DNA of 64,000 nt from Neodontobutis hainanensis (GCA_024349245.1 JALDNG010000495.1:290001-354000), one strand, 5' to 3'. Shown: positions 47,346 to 60,579, numbered from the stretch's first letter. Numbers and translations: made by a program. Notes: generated from the letters alone by a model not told the origin.

Positions 47346-48959
47346 CCAAATTAAAATACTTTTGGAATAACAATACAAAGATTTAATGAGCATAAACAGT
47401 TCTTATGAAGAATAATTCATATATCCAAGTATTTTATAGAACCACAAATTTTTTTTATTGAGCCATGGTTATCCCATATCTCAACAGGGAGAGAAGATTT
47501 AAATGTGACCATCTCTTTGGAAACAGGTTATGCATCTGCTGTCCCATGCATCTGTTTTCATGTTTTGATCATTTTAATGGCTTTTATGGTTTTATGACAA
47601 GAACCTTGGAGACACTTTTCTGACTATGTTTTATAATGATTGATTGTTCTTAATATGGATGCAAACCAACTCCAACTGTATACCAGTTCATAACAGAAAC
47701 TTGGACAGTTAATATATCCACAAGTAACAGCTATCATTAACAGTTCTTTAATATTAAATCTTATGCCTGTGAAGGGAAATACACTGGTGAGCTGGACTAG
47801 TGACGCAAGTCACATGACTTCCTGTGACATCACTCTGAACTTGACAAACGGCGAGATCAGGGACATTCGCAGCACTGGGCAAATGTCTGGTGGTTTTGTG
47901 GAGTTAAGACAATTGTTCACCAACACGTTTTTCCTCCCACAGCATCAGTTTTGCAAGTAGCTTTGGTGTCTAGACTAAACTTGAACGTTGCTTTAGAGAC
48001 TTGGACATGCATTTAAACTAAAGATGGCTCAACGTGAAATTGTATGGCTTGGACTCTGACTTGTGTTTCAAGTGACAATGCCTCAACTTTAACTTGTGAG
48101 CTGGACTTAAACTTGGGACCACTAAAGCAATTGTGAGCACAGCAGAACCAGATTGTAGCAGTATAATGCTCTGTGTTGGCTCTAAATCTTGTCTGGAAAT
48201 AAATGTTCACTCAGATGTGTTTAGCTTGCTTATATTAGTAACAGTGTGTTATTGACATTTACTGTATATGCATAATAACCTGCCAATAGAGAAAGACCAG
48301 TATTTTGTGCATAGTATCATTAATTCTTCAGTGATGATATTTTTGATTTTGATCTATCAGATTCCATCTTTATTCACAGAATCCACTAACACAACAAAAA
48401 GGAGATAATTGAAGAAGACCGCTTGGTGACATCACTTCCTCTTGAACCTGGAACACAGAAACAGAAGTTGGTCTGAATGGATAAGGATTCCTTCCCCACT
48501 CTAGCCAGCAGTGACCCTCATTTCTCAGTACGGTCTAAATACAACCTCAGCTTCACACGCTCTGCCCTTATTCTGACGGGACTAAAACTTCTGTCAACAT
48601 AATTAGGTTCTTTGAAAATGTGAAAATACTAAATTTGTGCACAGAATATATATAATTGCAGTAAAATTCTAATACATTGGTTAAAATAACATTCAGACAA
48701 AACAGCAGTAGCACTCCTGCCTCACAGCCAGGGGATTCCTGATTTAACATTGTAGCCTCTCCCACAACCAAAAACATTCCTGTTCTTTATAACCCATATA
48801 ATAAGCTTTTTAAAGTACATTATCCTATGATTTGGCCAAAACAGGCAAGAGCTATGAATTTTAAAAATGTTTTCTTGGATCCCTCTGGGACTTTTCTGGA
48901 AGAGAAAAACAGGGACAGTACACTTTAGATTCACTCGCTGAAGAGGCCCTGAACAGGTT
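47346..48959. other. No recognised gene
   Basis: Downstream of the DDX27 end on its strand. On the + strand 48396-48479 reads NKKEIIEEDRLVTSLPLEPG and then a stop, but a TAA lies just upstream and no splice acceptor rescues the frame. It is not called as an exon. Confidence 0.4.
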
Positions 48960-49718
48960 TTAAGAGGTTGCATACCCTGATCCACCTGATCTTTTCCCAT
49001 CCAAACCCAGAAGCTTTCTGTCCGAGAATGAAGGCCTGAAAAAGAGAGATTTAGGTTAAAACATATTTAAAAAGAGACTTAACGTTAAGGTGACTTAACG
49101 TTAAGTTAAGACTTAACATTTACAGCTGACAGTTCACAAGAAAAGACTATCCAAGCGGACAGTTTGGAAGAAAGAACATGAAATGGTAGGATAATTTCAG
49201 TGTATTTTGTACAAATAGGACTCTGCTAGGGTTCAGTGTCTTGCCCTATTTCTGCTCCTATTTGACTCATAAGACAAGTACAGGGAACAGGAAAGTTACA
49301 TTAGAGGTTTGTGTCCAGCTTAAGGGGCTGTGCAGTGCGCTACTTCAAATCTCTCCACAGCGGTGAGCTGAAACAGCAAGATCATATGTCATCACTGACC
49401 CGGCTCTGTACTGCTTCAGGGCTTTGCTGCTGGTGTTTGTCAGCTCTTTATCAAAGACAGACTTCCTTCCACCTTTTCCTGATTTCTGCTGGACTCCTGA
49501 AACAAGACAGACACAATACTGTTCATTTAAACAATGCTAAAGAAGAACAAAAGGCTTGTACTTGGGATGGTGGCCTACAGAGGTCAGGAGTACAGACCTT
49601 TAGGGGGTGTCTGGTCCTCAATAATGGCACGGGCTCGTTTAGGACGCCGCTCTCTCTTTGCAGCTCTTTCTGCAAACATCTGGGCCTTCAGGATCTCAAA
49701 CTGAGAACGCTCCTCAGC
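48960..49718 (-). CDS. ddx27: DDX27-like helicase, last three exons
   Basis: Exons on the - strand: 49718-49598 (AEERSQFEILKAQMFAERAA, KRERRPKRARAII), 49496-49400 (VQQKSGKGGRKSVFDKELTN, TSSKALKQYRAG) and 49035-48960 (PSFSDRKLLGLDGKRSGGSG, ending GYATS-stop at 48962-48960). Acceptors are CAG; donors are GTCTGT and GTCAGT; phases are consistent. This is the Lys/Arg-rich C-terminal tail that follows the DEAD-box core of DDX27, a nucleolar RNA helicase of large-subunit rRNA processing. The motif KALKQYRAGPSF..RK.LGL matches my recollection of the vertebrate family. The last residues differ from the expected basic K-S-K-S-R-Y-K end. The annotated stop may therefore be wrong if a donor (GTATGC, 48985-48980) leads to another exon. 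Confidence 0.85.
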
Positions 49719-49798
49719 CTGCACATACATGGGAAAGGCCATTATACAAGTGGAGTTTCTCAATGTCAAGGTGCTTTTCTCTTAAAGCCAAAGCCTGT

Positions 49799-49913
<115 letters not shown>

Positions 49914-50120
49914 CATTACTTGCCTGCCACCTATGTTTGTTAGCCATTTAGTGAGGAATGAATTGGTTATTAGGGTTAGAAATATTAACGTATAACGGGA
50001 AATTGTTGAAAATGTAGTGGACTTAAAAACATGTTTTTATGTTTTTCGTAAAAAAAAATAAATTGATGGCAATTAAAAATTTGCTATCGATGATGGTGCT
50101 GAAAACGTTTGCTGCCAATG

Positions 50121-51289
50121 TACAGAAATGTACATAAATATTGGGACATCAACCATTCTAATCTTTTTAGCTCTATACACCCCCACAATGGATTTGAAAT
50201 GAAACAAACAAGATGTGCTTTAACTGCAGACTTTTAGCTTTAGGAGTATTTACATCCAAATCAGGAGAACGGTGTAGGAATAACAGTTTTTATATGTGCC
50301 TCACACTTTTTAAAAGGAACCAAAAGTAATGCAACAATTGGCTGCTCAGCTGTTCCACAACCAGGTGTGTGTTATTCCCTAATTTTACCATTTACAAGGA
50401 GCAGATAAAAGGTTCGAAGTTTATTTCAAGTGTGCCATTTGCATTTGGAAACTGTTGCTCCAGGAGGTAGGTGTATGTGTGTCAAAGTCAACAATCAAGA
50501 GAAGACTTCACCAGAGTGAATAGAGGGTTCACCCCAAGATTGGTGAACCTCAAAAACAGGAAACCCAAATTAGAGTTTGTCAAACAAGATCTAAAAAAGC
50601 CTTCACAGTTCTGAAACAACATCCGATTGTATTTATTGATAACAAATACAAGCTGACAAAAGCAGCAGGATGAATTCTGAAGTGTTTCAGGCAATATTAT
50701 CTGCTCATAATCAGCCAAATGCTTCAGAACTCATTGGGCCGCTTGACCATGCAGATGGACAATGACCCAAAGCATCTTGCGAAAGCAACCAAGAAGTTTT
50801 TAAGGAAAGCAGTGGAATGTTATGCAATGGCCAAGTCAATCACATGATCTGAATCTGATTGAGCATGCATTTCACTTGCTGACGACAAGACTGAAGGAAA
50901 AATTCCCCAAGAACAAGCAGGAAGACAGTTTCAGTAGAGACATGGCAGAGCATCACCAGGGTTGAAACACTGCGTCTGGTGATGTCTATGCATTCCAAAC
51001 TTCAGGCTATAAATGGCTGCAAAGGATTTGCAAGCCAGGTATTAAAATGTGAAAGTTTGATTTATTATTGTGTCCCATTACATTTGGTCCCTTAAAAAGT
51101 GGGAGGCACATATACAAACTGTTGTTATTCCTACACCATTCACCTGATTTGGATGTAAATACCCTCAAAGCTAAAGGTCTGCAGTTAAAGTACATCTTGT
51201 TTCATTTCCAATCCATTGTGGTGGTGTATAGAGCCAAAAAAATGTGTGTGAATTGTGTTGGTGTCCCAATATTTATGGACCTAACTGTA
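50121..51289 (+). mobile_element. Tc1/mariner element with about 220-bp terminal repeats
   Basis: Ends TACAGAAATGTACATAAATA (left) and, in reverse, TACAGTTAGGTCCATAAATA. Both continue through CACAATGGATTTGAAATGAA and TTACATCCAAATCAGG. Between them is a wrecked transposase: KPKLEFVKQDLKKPSQF at about 50565, MQMDNDPKHLAKATKKFLRK at about 50751, then DEAD catalytic remnants with several stops. Lies in a DDX27 intron. Confidence 0.85.
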
Positions 51290-51562
51290 GTCAAAACCAA
51301 CATGAATTGAAACGCAACTGCAGTCATTGTTACTGGTGTGTTTGGCGCTAGAGTTGCTGGATAAAATTAGACGTATCCAGTGATGACAAACAAGGTTCTA
51401 TAGTGGCTCTCTAGTCCGTGGTAAAGCAAATCATGGGCTTGCAAGTTGAACCAACTCCGAACCGGCTATAGTACTAGCTGTGAACCAACACCCGGTTCCT
51501 GCTGGTGGAAAGGGGATAAAATACACCTCTATCAACTGATTGTTTTGAGAACATGTATATAC

Positions 51563-52560
51563 AGTTGTATGTTTGGGTACGCCTAGTCTGTCCAGTTTTC
51601 TCCCCCACCATCGGCTCTAACTCACCACCAGTTGATGATAGGTCAACAGCTCCGCCCCTCTCTTCACCTGAGTGTCCAAGACACACAGCCGGACACACAG
51701 ATGACGCAACTACAAAGTCGATCATCGACTTCCAGCCACATGCAGTGGTCGACAACTTATGCTTGAACATGGTGTTTGTTATGGACAAACTGATTAGCAC
51801 AGAAGTCCAATAACAGAACACCGTTTGAGAGTTTGTTGGGAATGTTTGACCGAGTCCCCTGTCACAAAGATCTTCAACTCCCACCTCCGCAGAACTTTAA
51901 CCAAATCCCGATGGAGGCTGGAGCCATTGAATCCAAGTGGACCATGTTCTCCACCGCCATTGTTGATGTGGCCAATCGGAACTGTAACGTAAAGTCTCCA
52001 GTGCCTGTCATGGTAGCAACCCCCAAATTTGGTTATGGACACCGGAAGTAAGGGATGCCATCAAGCTGAAGGAGACCTTCTAGCCTGGTTGGCTCGGAGG
52101 ATACCTGAGGCAGCTAACAGATACCGGCGGGCCAAGCGGACTGCAGCCTGGGTGGTTGTGGAGCAAAAACTCAGGTCTGGCATTATCGGTTGGCCTTGAA
52201 CAAATTCTCGCAAACCTTTCGGCACCTCAGGAAGGGGAAGCAGTGCCCTGTCAAAACTGTTTACAGTAGAGGTGGCAGAGGGATCCAACTCCTCAGCCTC
52301 TATGGGAAAGTCTATGCCAGGACACTGGAGAGGAGAATTCGGCTGATAGTTGAACCTTGGATTTATGAGGAACAATGTGGATTTTGTTCCAGTAGTGGAG
52401 CGCTAGACCAGTATAACACCCTTCCAGTGTGCTGGAGGGTTTAAGAGAATTTTCCCAACCCGTCCACATGTCCCTGTCCATCCAGAGAAGGAGCTTGGTT
52501 CGCAGTGTTCTCGATTTACCGGTCAATCAACGCTCCTACGCTCACAAGCTGCCAACAATT
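51563..52560 (+). mobile_element. Rex3-like LINE fragment with inverted 5' segment
   Basis: From about 51827 to 52560 the + strand carries Rex3 sequence in sense (VCWECLTESPVTKIFNSHL-like, KWTMFSTAI, RRAKRTAAWVVVEQKL, KVYARTLERRIRLIVEPWI, EEQCGFC) with an internal deletion. From 51826 back to about 51563 the - strand carries the stretch that should precede it (LLLDFCA, NTMFKHK, KSMIDFVVAS, RGGAVDLSST). The two pieces meet head to head at about 51826. This is the arrangement produced by twin priming during target-primed reverse transcription. Confidence 0.82.
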
Positions 52561-53208
52561 ACACAAAATTATCTGAAAGCTTGTGCTTGGCCCTAAGAGT
52601 ATATAAAATAATAAACTAATGTTTCCGAGGAGTGCACTTGCCAAGGCGTTGTTAGTCCTTGATAATGGTTGTGCTAACTATAAACTTGTGTATATTTACA
52701 ACAGCCAACCTCATATTGATAAATGCCAAAGATGGCATGGAAATGGTTGTATACCCAAAATCAAACTCCTTTGCTAAATAAGGGCCAGTGGCTGCAGCAG
52801 ACACACAAAAGGCAGTGCATGATCCACCAGAACTTTATTTTGGAGACCGTCGCTAAGACACAGACTGATTTTTGCTGTGCATGTTAAGCCCGCTCGTTAA
52901 GTTTGTGCGAAACCGACAAGGTGCAGCAGGGGAGACACTGACAAGTGAACCCTTTTTCTAAAAGTGGATTTGAAGCACCATTTCCATTGTGCAAAGTTTA
53001 AAATTGTACCAATGTTGTGTACATCCACCCCTGAATTGACTGTGACAGGAGGGAGCATTGTGGACTAACCCCAGGACAGCGTTAGTTTCAAGTCCTGGTA
53101 GGTGGGCCGAATATAAAGCTGTGGGGGTTGGATGCTTAACATTAAGAAACATCTATTATCACAGCCATCAGTACCCAGCGCCCATCACGTAACTTGGCTT
53201 TAACTCAC
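52561..53208. other. DDX27 intron, no recognised feature
   Basis: Sequence between the Rex3 fragment and the DDX27 exon; nothing recognised. Confidence 0.5.
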
Positions 53209-53300
53209 CGTGGCGTCTTTCTTCTTGGCGTCTTTCAGGAACTGGTTCCTCTTCTTCTTCCCTCTTAAAGCCAGGTCAAAGTCCTGCAGCGCTTTTGAAA
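53209..53300 (-). CDS. ddx27: DDX27-like helicase, fourth exon from the end
   Basis: Exon 53300-53209 with acceptor GTTTCAG and donor GTGAGT. It reads SKALQDFDLALRGKKKRNQF and LKDAKKKDAT, then continues in phase with AEERSQF at 49718 across a 3.5 kb intron that holds the (CA)n tract, a mariner element and a Rex3 fragment. This is the start of the basic tail after the helicase core; the phrase ALQ-FDLALRGKKKR is characteristic of DDX27. The next upstream exon was not found between here and the right end of the window. The intron therefore spans the second duplicated block, or the locus has been split. Confidence 0.87.
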
Positions 53301-53654
53301 CTGAAACCACCAATGACACAATATTACAGACTAACAGAGGGACAAATGGCATCACCCGAGTCACTTTTGCTTCTCGGATTTCAAATGTGAGAAAAGTAAA
53401 TAGTTTACAATCAATATTGTTTTGGCAAAAATGGACATCAGACAAAAAAGATTTGTGTTATTTGATAAAATGCCATGGTGAGTATAAATAATCAATAGAA
53501 AATGTTACCTTTTCTATCAAGTTGCATTGAATTCCAGTTTTATATCCCAGTATCACACCAACAGTTTCCCCAAAGGGCTTTACAGACTGTACAAGGCAAC
53601 AGCCTTGTTCTCAGAGCCTCCAGGTTGAGAAATCTACCTGGTTCTGGTTCATTA
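53301..53654. other. DDX27 intron, no recognised feature
   Basis: No splice acceptor or coding stretch on the - strand was recognised here. Confidence 0.5.
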
Positions 53655-53745
53655 CCATCCATCCATCCATCCATCTTCTACCGCATCCGAGGCCGGGTCG
53701 CAGGAGCAGCAGTCTAAGCAGACGCCCAGACTTCCCTCTCCCCGG
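53655..53745 (-). mobile_element. Rex3 3' end with GATG tail
   Basis: On the - strand GGGAAGTCTGGGCGTCTGCT, then CGACCCGGCCTCGGATGCGG and a (GATG)5 tail (53675-53655). This is the extreme 3' end of the same family as 2990-5830. Confidence 0.8.
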
Positions 53746-53863
53746 CCCGGCTTCTTTCACCTGTGCTAAAGGTAAAGCTGCAGGTGCTACACACGCACAC
53801 AGCTTCCTTCCCAAATTCTCCGTCACTACCGCCCAGAGCAACTAGTTTCCTCCCCATGTATTT

Positions 53864-54172
53864 CACTGGTGTCGGTCAAAGTGTGCTTTATGTAGCTTTA
53901 CCGAGAGTCTCAGTACCGACGCCACTGTCCAAGTTACACATGCACTCTCACTCATTCTTACTTTCACTCGGCTGAGAAAAGACTCTAAAGGTCGATGTTC
54001 TCCCTCAGAATCAGAATCAGCCATAACTAAAGCCAAAGCTTCATCATGGGTGTATTTATTTGTCATTTTGCGTTTACCAGCCCGCGTGTTGAATAAGGCT
54101 TCTATTGAGCCGGTCCTGACACTCCCACTGAGACACGGGTTTGAAGTCTATGAATTTTTAATGCCAAGTACA
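53864..54172. mobile_element. Fragment of the hAT family seen at 12678-14233
   Basis: Shares AAAGTGTGCTTTATGTA and CCGGTCCTGACAC-CCCACTG, followed by GAGTTTGA-GTCT and TTTTAATG, with 13595-13735, in the same order and orientation. Confidence 0.65.
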
Positions 54173-54175
54173 GTG

Positions 54176-54271
54176 GATCATTGTCTTGTTGGAAGACAAA
54201 CTTTTTAACAAATAAAAACTGAAAAATTGGGCGTGTAAAATGATTCAGCCCCTTTACTTTAAGTGCAGCAA
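54176..54271. mobile_element. Tc1-type fragment cut by the duplication edge
   Basis: CATTGTCTTGTTGGAAGACA, then TGAAAAATTGGGCGTG and ATTCAGCCCCTTTACTTTAA, are pieces of a very common fish Tc1 family, joined by an internal deletion. The sequence ends where copy 2 of the block begins. Confidence 0.7.
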
Positions 54272-54659
54272 ATCAGTCTCCAGAATTCCACACTTATCTC
54301 TTCCAGAGATGCCCCCAGCAAACAAGAGTTTGCACAAAACTCCACACGGATTATAACGTCTGTCTTTTATCATTTACAGACCTCCAAACTGTTTTACTAA
54401 GGACTCAGGAACCTTCAGTAAACCGTGATTAACTATTCTGCGTTGTTTGACCAGGACAAAACCTGGCCAGGGCGCATCCCAGGTCAAAGGTGACTCAGGA
54501 CCACTATCACATCCTGGCACCATGTCAAAGGATCATAATTTTGGGAGATAAAGTTGTTGATTCAGCTTTAACCAGAACTTTCTTTAGCCATCCTAAGGAC
54601 ACATCCTAGGCCCTTCAACACCAACAGGCCCCTGGCGCCGCTGTCAAATCGGTCATAAC

Positions 54660-57600
54660 CAATGACTGTAGAAGGGCTGGACATAAGGAGTGTGACGTCA
54701 CCCATAGCGTTACGAACTTCGAAAATGAACCCATTTCAGTCGCCATTTTTAGCCGTTGTGGGGGCCGCCATGTTGATTTTTTTGGAGCCAGAAGTCCTAA
54801 TTTGGGCATATGAGCTAGGTTTGAGTGCGCGTTAGCATGGTAACCAGCGAGCCAATCAGAACCGGGCTTGTTGAAAGTTGAAAGTTGAAAGGTGAAATTC
54901 CTGCAGATAGCGGCAAAGCCATTGACGGTAGAAGGCGCTGACCAATCTCATCCTCTGTTTTTGCTGCATTTTGACTGCTGGCTAACTTGAGGTAAATGTT
55001 ATATTTATTTGTAATTCATTTTTTTTTTATTTCTTTAATTTCACTCATAATAACTTGATTTTAATCAACATATAGTATTGAAAGATTTTTTTAAAGTAGG
55101 TTAAAAACATTGTTACTTGCATGCGAACATATGCTAGTAGTTAACTGTAATCAGAGCAGTGTTTCCTTTTTTATTGCTAAATCTCGTTTTAATAACTAAT
55201 GGCATTAGTTATTAAAACTAATTGACTTTCTTATATTTAGTTTTTACCCAAATTATGTATAGAATAATATATGGGTAAAACGAAGTGTATTATTAGGTAA
55301 GCATTATCTAATTTAATGATTATATCTCCCTTTCAGGTCACTATTATTTACCCCTTCTACGGTTATTGGCTCGACAGAGACCTGAGCTAAAACATCTCTG
55401 CTCCTTCACTGAGCCCTCTGCTGCTGCTCTACTTCAGGTGAATTTCACTTTTACACCAACATCTACGGTTTTAAATATTCTCCTGCTTTAGTAAGCACCA
55501 TGTTGTCATCTTTGTTCTAAAATACATCTACAGCTAGCAATAGTACTAACCTGCTTATCAATAGATAGCCTCGTAGTTATAAACTGTATGTTGTAAAAAT
55601 ATATAAAGTAGATCATTTAGAATTATAGTTTCTGTATGATATATATCTTAGCTTAATGATAGTTTTCTTAAAATAGACACATTGCATACATATTTTTAAA
55701 AACTGGTTATTTAGAAATTGTAAACAAATATGCTGTATTTTTGAGATGGAGTAAATATGAGTTAAACCAGTTTTGATTTTTGTTTTTCAGTTTCCTTACC
55801 TGTGCAGCTGCAGGTCAAAGACCTCAGGAGCCACCTGAAAGTTCAAGAAACCCTTCCATCTTTGAGCACTACTTTATCATTACAATTTAATAATACACAA
55901 AACAATATGTTTTATGATTTCTGGTTCTTTTCCACAATACCTTCTATTGCTTATGGCATTCTAAAATAACACTATAGTAATAAATGATTTAAAGTTTTGT
56001 CTGTTTGCTTTCATCTACTTTCACGTTATTTAAAAGTTTCTTTAAAAAAGCCTTTTTGCAAGTTATTAACTCTGTGCACTTAAAAACAAAGTGTATACAT
56101 TATGTCAGATTCAAGATCTTAAAAAAACAGTTTATATATGCTTTCAAACCTAGAAGCACATAAATGAATGGAGATTGTATTTTGTTTTAAGTTTATTTAA
56201 AAAAACGCTCAAGTTGTAGATGGACCAGGATGTGATGTAGGATGAAGCTGAGGAAGCCGAGGCTGGGCTAGGTCAACTGTCCAGGAGCAGAGAAGAACAG
56301 AGCAGCAGAGGACCTGACTGGACTGGGCCGACAGAAAAGCAGCAGCAGACAGGTAACTGTAGAGGAGCTCTGCGAAAACAGAGAACAAAGTAAAAAGTTA
56401 TGTTTAAAACAAGTCTTGCTGTTGGGCCCGGTCACCTCTGAACACAGTTAATCACAGGAAAAAAAACACTTCACCAGCTCACTGTGTTACTGTGTGTGTA
56501 AGAACTGTTTTTAAGAAAATAGTGGACTTTGATTTCATTCATTCATTTTCTACCGCTTTGTCCCGTTAGGGGTCGCGGGTGACTGGAGCCTATCCCAGCA
56601 GCTTTGGGCCTGAAGCGGGGTCCACCCTGGACAGTGGCCAGTTAGTCACAGGGCTAACATATAGAGACAGACATTGACAGACAACCATTCTCTCTCACTT
56701 TCATTCACACTTTAGAGTTGTCAATTAACCTGTACATGCATGTGTTTGGGCGGTGGGAGGAAGCCGGAGTACCGGAGAGAACCCACAGTAACACGTGGAG
56801 GACATGCAGACTCCTCACAGAAAGACCGGAGTCGGCCGAGAGAATGTTTGAGTCTGCCGGGTTTTGAACTCACGACCTTCTTGCTACGTGCACCCTGGAC
56901 TTTGATTTGAACTTACATTTTCCTAAATATAATAATTAATGTACAGTACATTTCAGTTAATCGAAATGTACAGTGTCAGAGGTCATGTCTGTCATGTTTA
57001 AAACCTGGCTTAAACATTTACCTGTCTACTGTTGTCATGATTTACAGATGATAAATGTACAAATATAAAACTAACACATGCACTTTAGCTACAGTAATTT
57101 TCAAGAGATGTATGACTGTAGAGTAAGGAAAGTGTTTTCTAGAGTAAAAAAGTCTCAGAGGTTAGTGGGCACTGCACGTGTAATGTTTAATGTAATGTGT
57201 AGTTTAATCTAACACTCACCTTTGTCTGAATATCTTCTTCAAAGTGCTCACACCACAACAAGAGCCTTTCTTCTGATCAGCCTCAGCATCACCTTTAGCC
57301 TCAGTTTGACAGCATCACATTTAGGAAATCTGTGAGAGAACAATTTCTATTTTAATAAAACAGACATGTGTCAAATGTATTTACCAAAATGACACAACCC
57401 AGATCTTTGTAAAAGAGTACATTAAGCCCACTTCTAATTTTGATTATATTATTATGATTATATTATGGCATTTACTGACTTTGCAAACTACACAGTAATT
57501 TTTCAGTCAGATACATTTATCCTTAATATTATCTTGCTAAAAACTAAAAAAAAACATTATGCTTAATTCCTTCCAAATTGAAGGTTAGATATGACCTTAT

Positions 57601-58387
57601 ATCATATTATTACCAAGTTTGGTCCAGTGTATCATATTAAGCTATCGTTAAAGCGGTGGAGAGCCACCTTGGGTCAGCTAAAAAGCATTATAACAAATGT
57701 ATATATTCTGACAGTATTTTAAAACATGCAAAAATGTACTCACCTTGAAACTGGAGCGTGCTTCATTTAGTGCAGTTATGCGATGAAAAAGTAACTTAAA
57801 TTAGCGGAGTTAAATCAAACACAGCTAGCGTTAGCTTTTAGCTAAAAGCAAGCGATCTCCATACATGAACAGCAACAACTAACAAACTAATTAACAAAAA
57901 CAAAGACTTACTGGCTAAAAAGTTTGGAAAACAAAGACTAACTAAAAACAATCTTTGGGTGTAGCAAAAGCTTGAACTTCACTGATTTAAAATAGTTAGG
58001 TCTCCACGAGTCTCTCTTCTGTTCATATAACGCTATATTCCAGCTGCTTTTTTTACCGAGAGCAGCTTAAAACTACAAAATGCCGGTAGCGAGATCAGCC
58101 ACGCCCCACGATCCGACATAGCAGAATAGAGGCATCTGATAGGTAGGTTATTAATCTTAATAGTATGAGTTATGTGACAAATATCAATATAGCAATTACG
58201 GGAATAATAAGATTGTGTTCAAAGAAAGGCGGCAGCGTTAGAATGATGACTGTGAGAAAAATAGTCACCGTAATTGCCGATTTTTCAATGGATGTCAATA
58301 GGGGTCATGCTTGATGGAGCCAACCCCTACTTCCTATTTGGCACAGACCGAGCGGGCTTGCTATGTCCAGCCCTTATACCGTCAATG
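54660..58387. mobile_element. Non-autonomous hAT-like element (copy 2)
   Basis: Same element as 36295-40029, with GTCATAAC at 54652-54659 and 58388-58395. Seven bases shorter through homopolymer differences. Confidence 0.82.
56536..56895 (+). mobile_element. Nested 360-bp retroposon (copy 2)
   Basis: Same insertion as 38172-38531, with TGGACTTTGATTT at 56523-56535 and 56896-56908. It was present before the duplication. Confidence 0.85.
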
Positions 58388-58395
58388 GTCATAAC

Positions 58396-60330
58396 TCTGG
58401 AGATCAAAGTTTGTTTGATCACACCAAAAACCCCTGAACTTCTGATGATCAGACACTGTCCCCTTGTGGTTGAATGGACAAAGAACTATGACTTTTCCCT
58501 AAAGGACATTTCGTTTTAATAAGAGTTAGTGTGTGAATGTACTGCTGTTTATACTGTTCTTTTCCAGGACGCGAAGTCGTGACGAGAACTCCTCATCCTA
58601 GTTTTGTTTGCAGGTTGTGTTCTGTTTTATGGAAATGTAACAATTGTTTCCATCATGTCCTGACAAATGCCCCTGTATAACTTTGCAGTACAAGTGTTTT
58701 GCGTGTTTATGAAAAACCAACAGAAATTGCGAAACAACGAATGTTTTAAAACTTAGTTTAAACATTTAAACTTTAGTCAAAATTCCCAAAGCGACGCCAT
58801 TCTCCGTAAGACACGCCCCCGTCCGAAGGTGAAATAGCTGGCACACCGCCAGAGAATCTTTCCTTCTCCCTTCGCCTTTCGCCCTTTTTCCTTCGCATTG
58901 AATCTGCGGCCTTCTGGCGGACGGTCCAGTAGGACTGCCTCGCCGCCGCAACCCTTGGGCCTCGTGGAAACGAGTTAACTTTCCTTTGTTCTAAAGACCG
59001 TGCCTGCTAAAGCGTCTGCTCTTCCCCAAAAGAGCGTGCGTAGAAGCAAGTTTTAACCAGCAAAGCAACAGCTGAGAACTCTTTCATGGACCGTGAAATA
59101 ACCTACACAAACTTCAACTTTTACACAGTACAACCGAGGAGATGCCATGCTAGTTTGGACAGCAACTAGGACGTTTTGTTCTCTTTCCCCGGGTGCACGG
59201 CGACCCACACCCCTGGAAGAGATCTGCATGTGACGGCACCTCTGGTGCGTGGAGCGCTTCATTAGTAAGTGACGAACTTTCTGGAGAACATTCAGGACGC
59301 TTGTCTCGGACCACTGATATCGACCACACCGTACCGGGCCAGCACCCGCTGACTATAGAGTAAGTCCGCACGTGACACAACTGCCTTGGCGTCATTACAA
59401 TCTCTAGCCCTGAAGCCTCCATCTCCTTTTCCCGTTAAAAGTCCCTTTTAAATTTCCCTAATCTAGATTAACCTGTTCAAAACATTCCTGGTTTCATCAT
59501 ATCCTCCATGCAAATGTTTATCTCTGTGTATTCCCATTGTGTTCAATTGTGTTTTAATGCTTTACCATGTTCCCGTCATATTATTCACCATTGTATAATC
59601 TTTAATAAAATCCCATAAAGACATTAATATTTCCCTGTTTATATCAAGAAATGTTCAAAACGAGAAGAATTTGCTTCCTTTTAGATTAATGAGACTAGAC
59701 TTACAGTTTCTGTGGCTCTGTCTAAAACTAGAGTGGTGCCCCTTTTTAATTAGAAATTCATTTTAATAAATTAATATCAAAAATTTTATTAAAATTAATC
59801 TGATATGTTTATGTAAACATAGTCATACAGTACGCTACTACAATAGTTAACAGTAAATTCAGAAGTGGGTATCAAACTGGTAGCCCTGGTAGGTAATTAG
59901 AAGTAGCTCTTAATTACAAAAGGGTTTGAGACCCCTGCTGTAGAGTTTTGACTGGAAGCACAGATTCAGGTTAATATCCTTTTTTTTTAAGCATGAGTTT
60001 ATGTTACAGTGTGTAATGCTGTCTTTCTGACATGAATGTTCAGGACAGTGGCAGCAGTTAAGTGATTAATGTGCAAACTGATTATCCCTGAGTTTGCAAA
60101 CACCACATGGCAAGAATTACAGTAATTATTGTGCTAACAGCTCAAATAGAATAAATAACATTGTCACTGTGCACAATTTAAGTAAATGATGATGAATTAA
60201 GTCAGCCCAGGTGAGGTACGTGAAGCCAGTCCGTGTAGACAGTCCATGGCAGTAGTGCGACAGTGGTAAAGCCGGTGAATAACTGAGGTAGAATGCCAAG
60301 CTCCCTCACCATCCTCTTGACTCAAGCTTC
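58396..60330. other. Unrecognised, CpG-rich part of the block (copy 2)
   Basis: Counterpart of 40038-41950. Most of the ACG-type differences between the copies fall here (for example GGACGCGAAG at 58567 against GGGCCGAAG at 40208). Confidence 0.4.
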
Positions 60331-60579
60331 ACTTCCAGCTCTTGGACAAGTCTCCTTACTGCTCCTCCTGCCTCTTGTGTATGCGTCTTTTGTCTCATAA
60401 TACTAAATTTCTCTTATTTCTCTTAGACTTTACTGCCTGCTGGACTCCTAAAAACTGGAAATGGATCTGATTACCTGGTCTCTTAGCGCAATTAACACAA
60501 TTTTTTTCCCCTTTCTATCCTATTAATATCATCATCCCGAACCAACCGTCTGCCATTTGACATCTGTCTGACTCTTTAC

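Noticed and set aside
48373..48479. Exon encoding NKKEIIEEDRLVTSLPLEPG on the + strand
   Set aside because: A TAA lies in frame between the only plausible acceptor and the peptide, and no adjoining exon was found.
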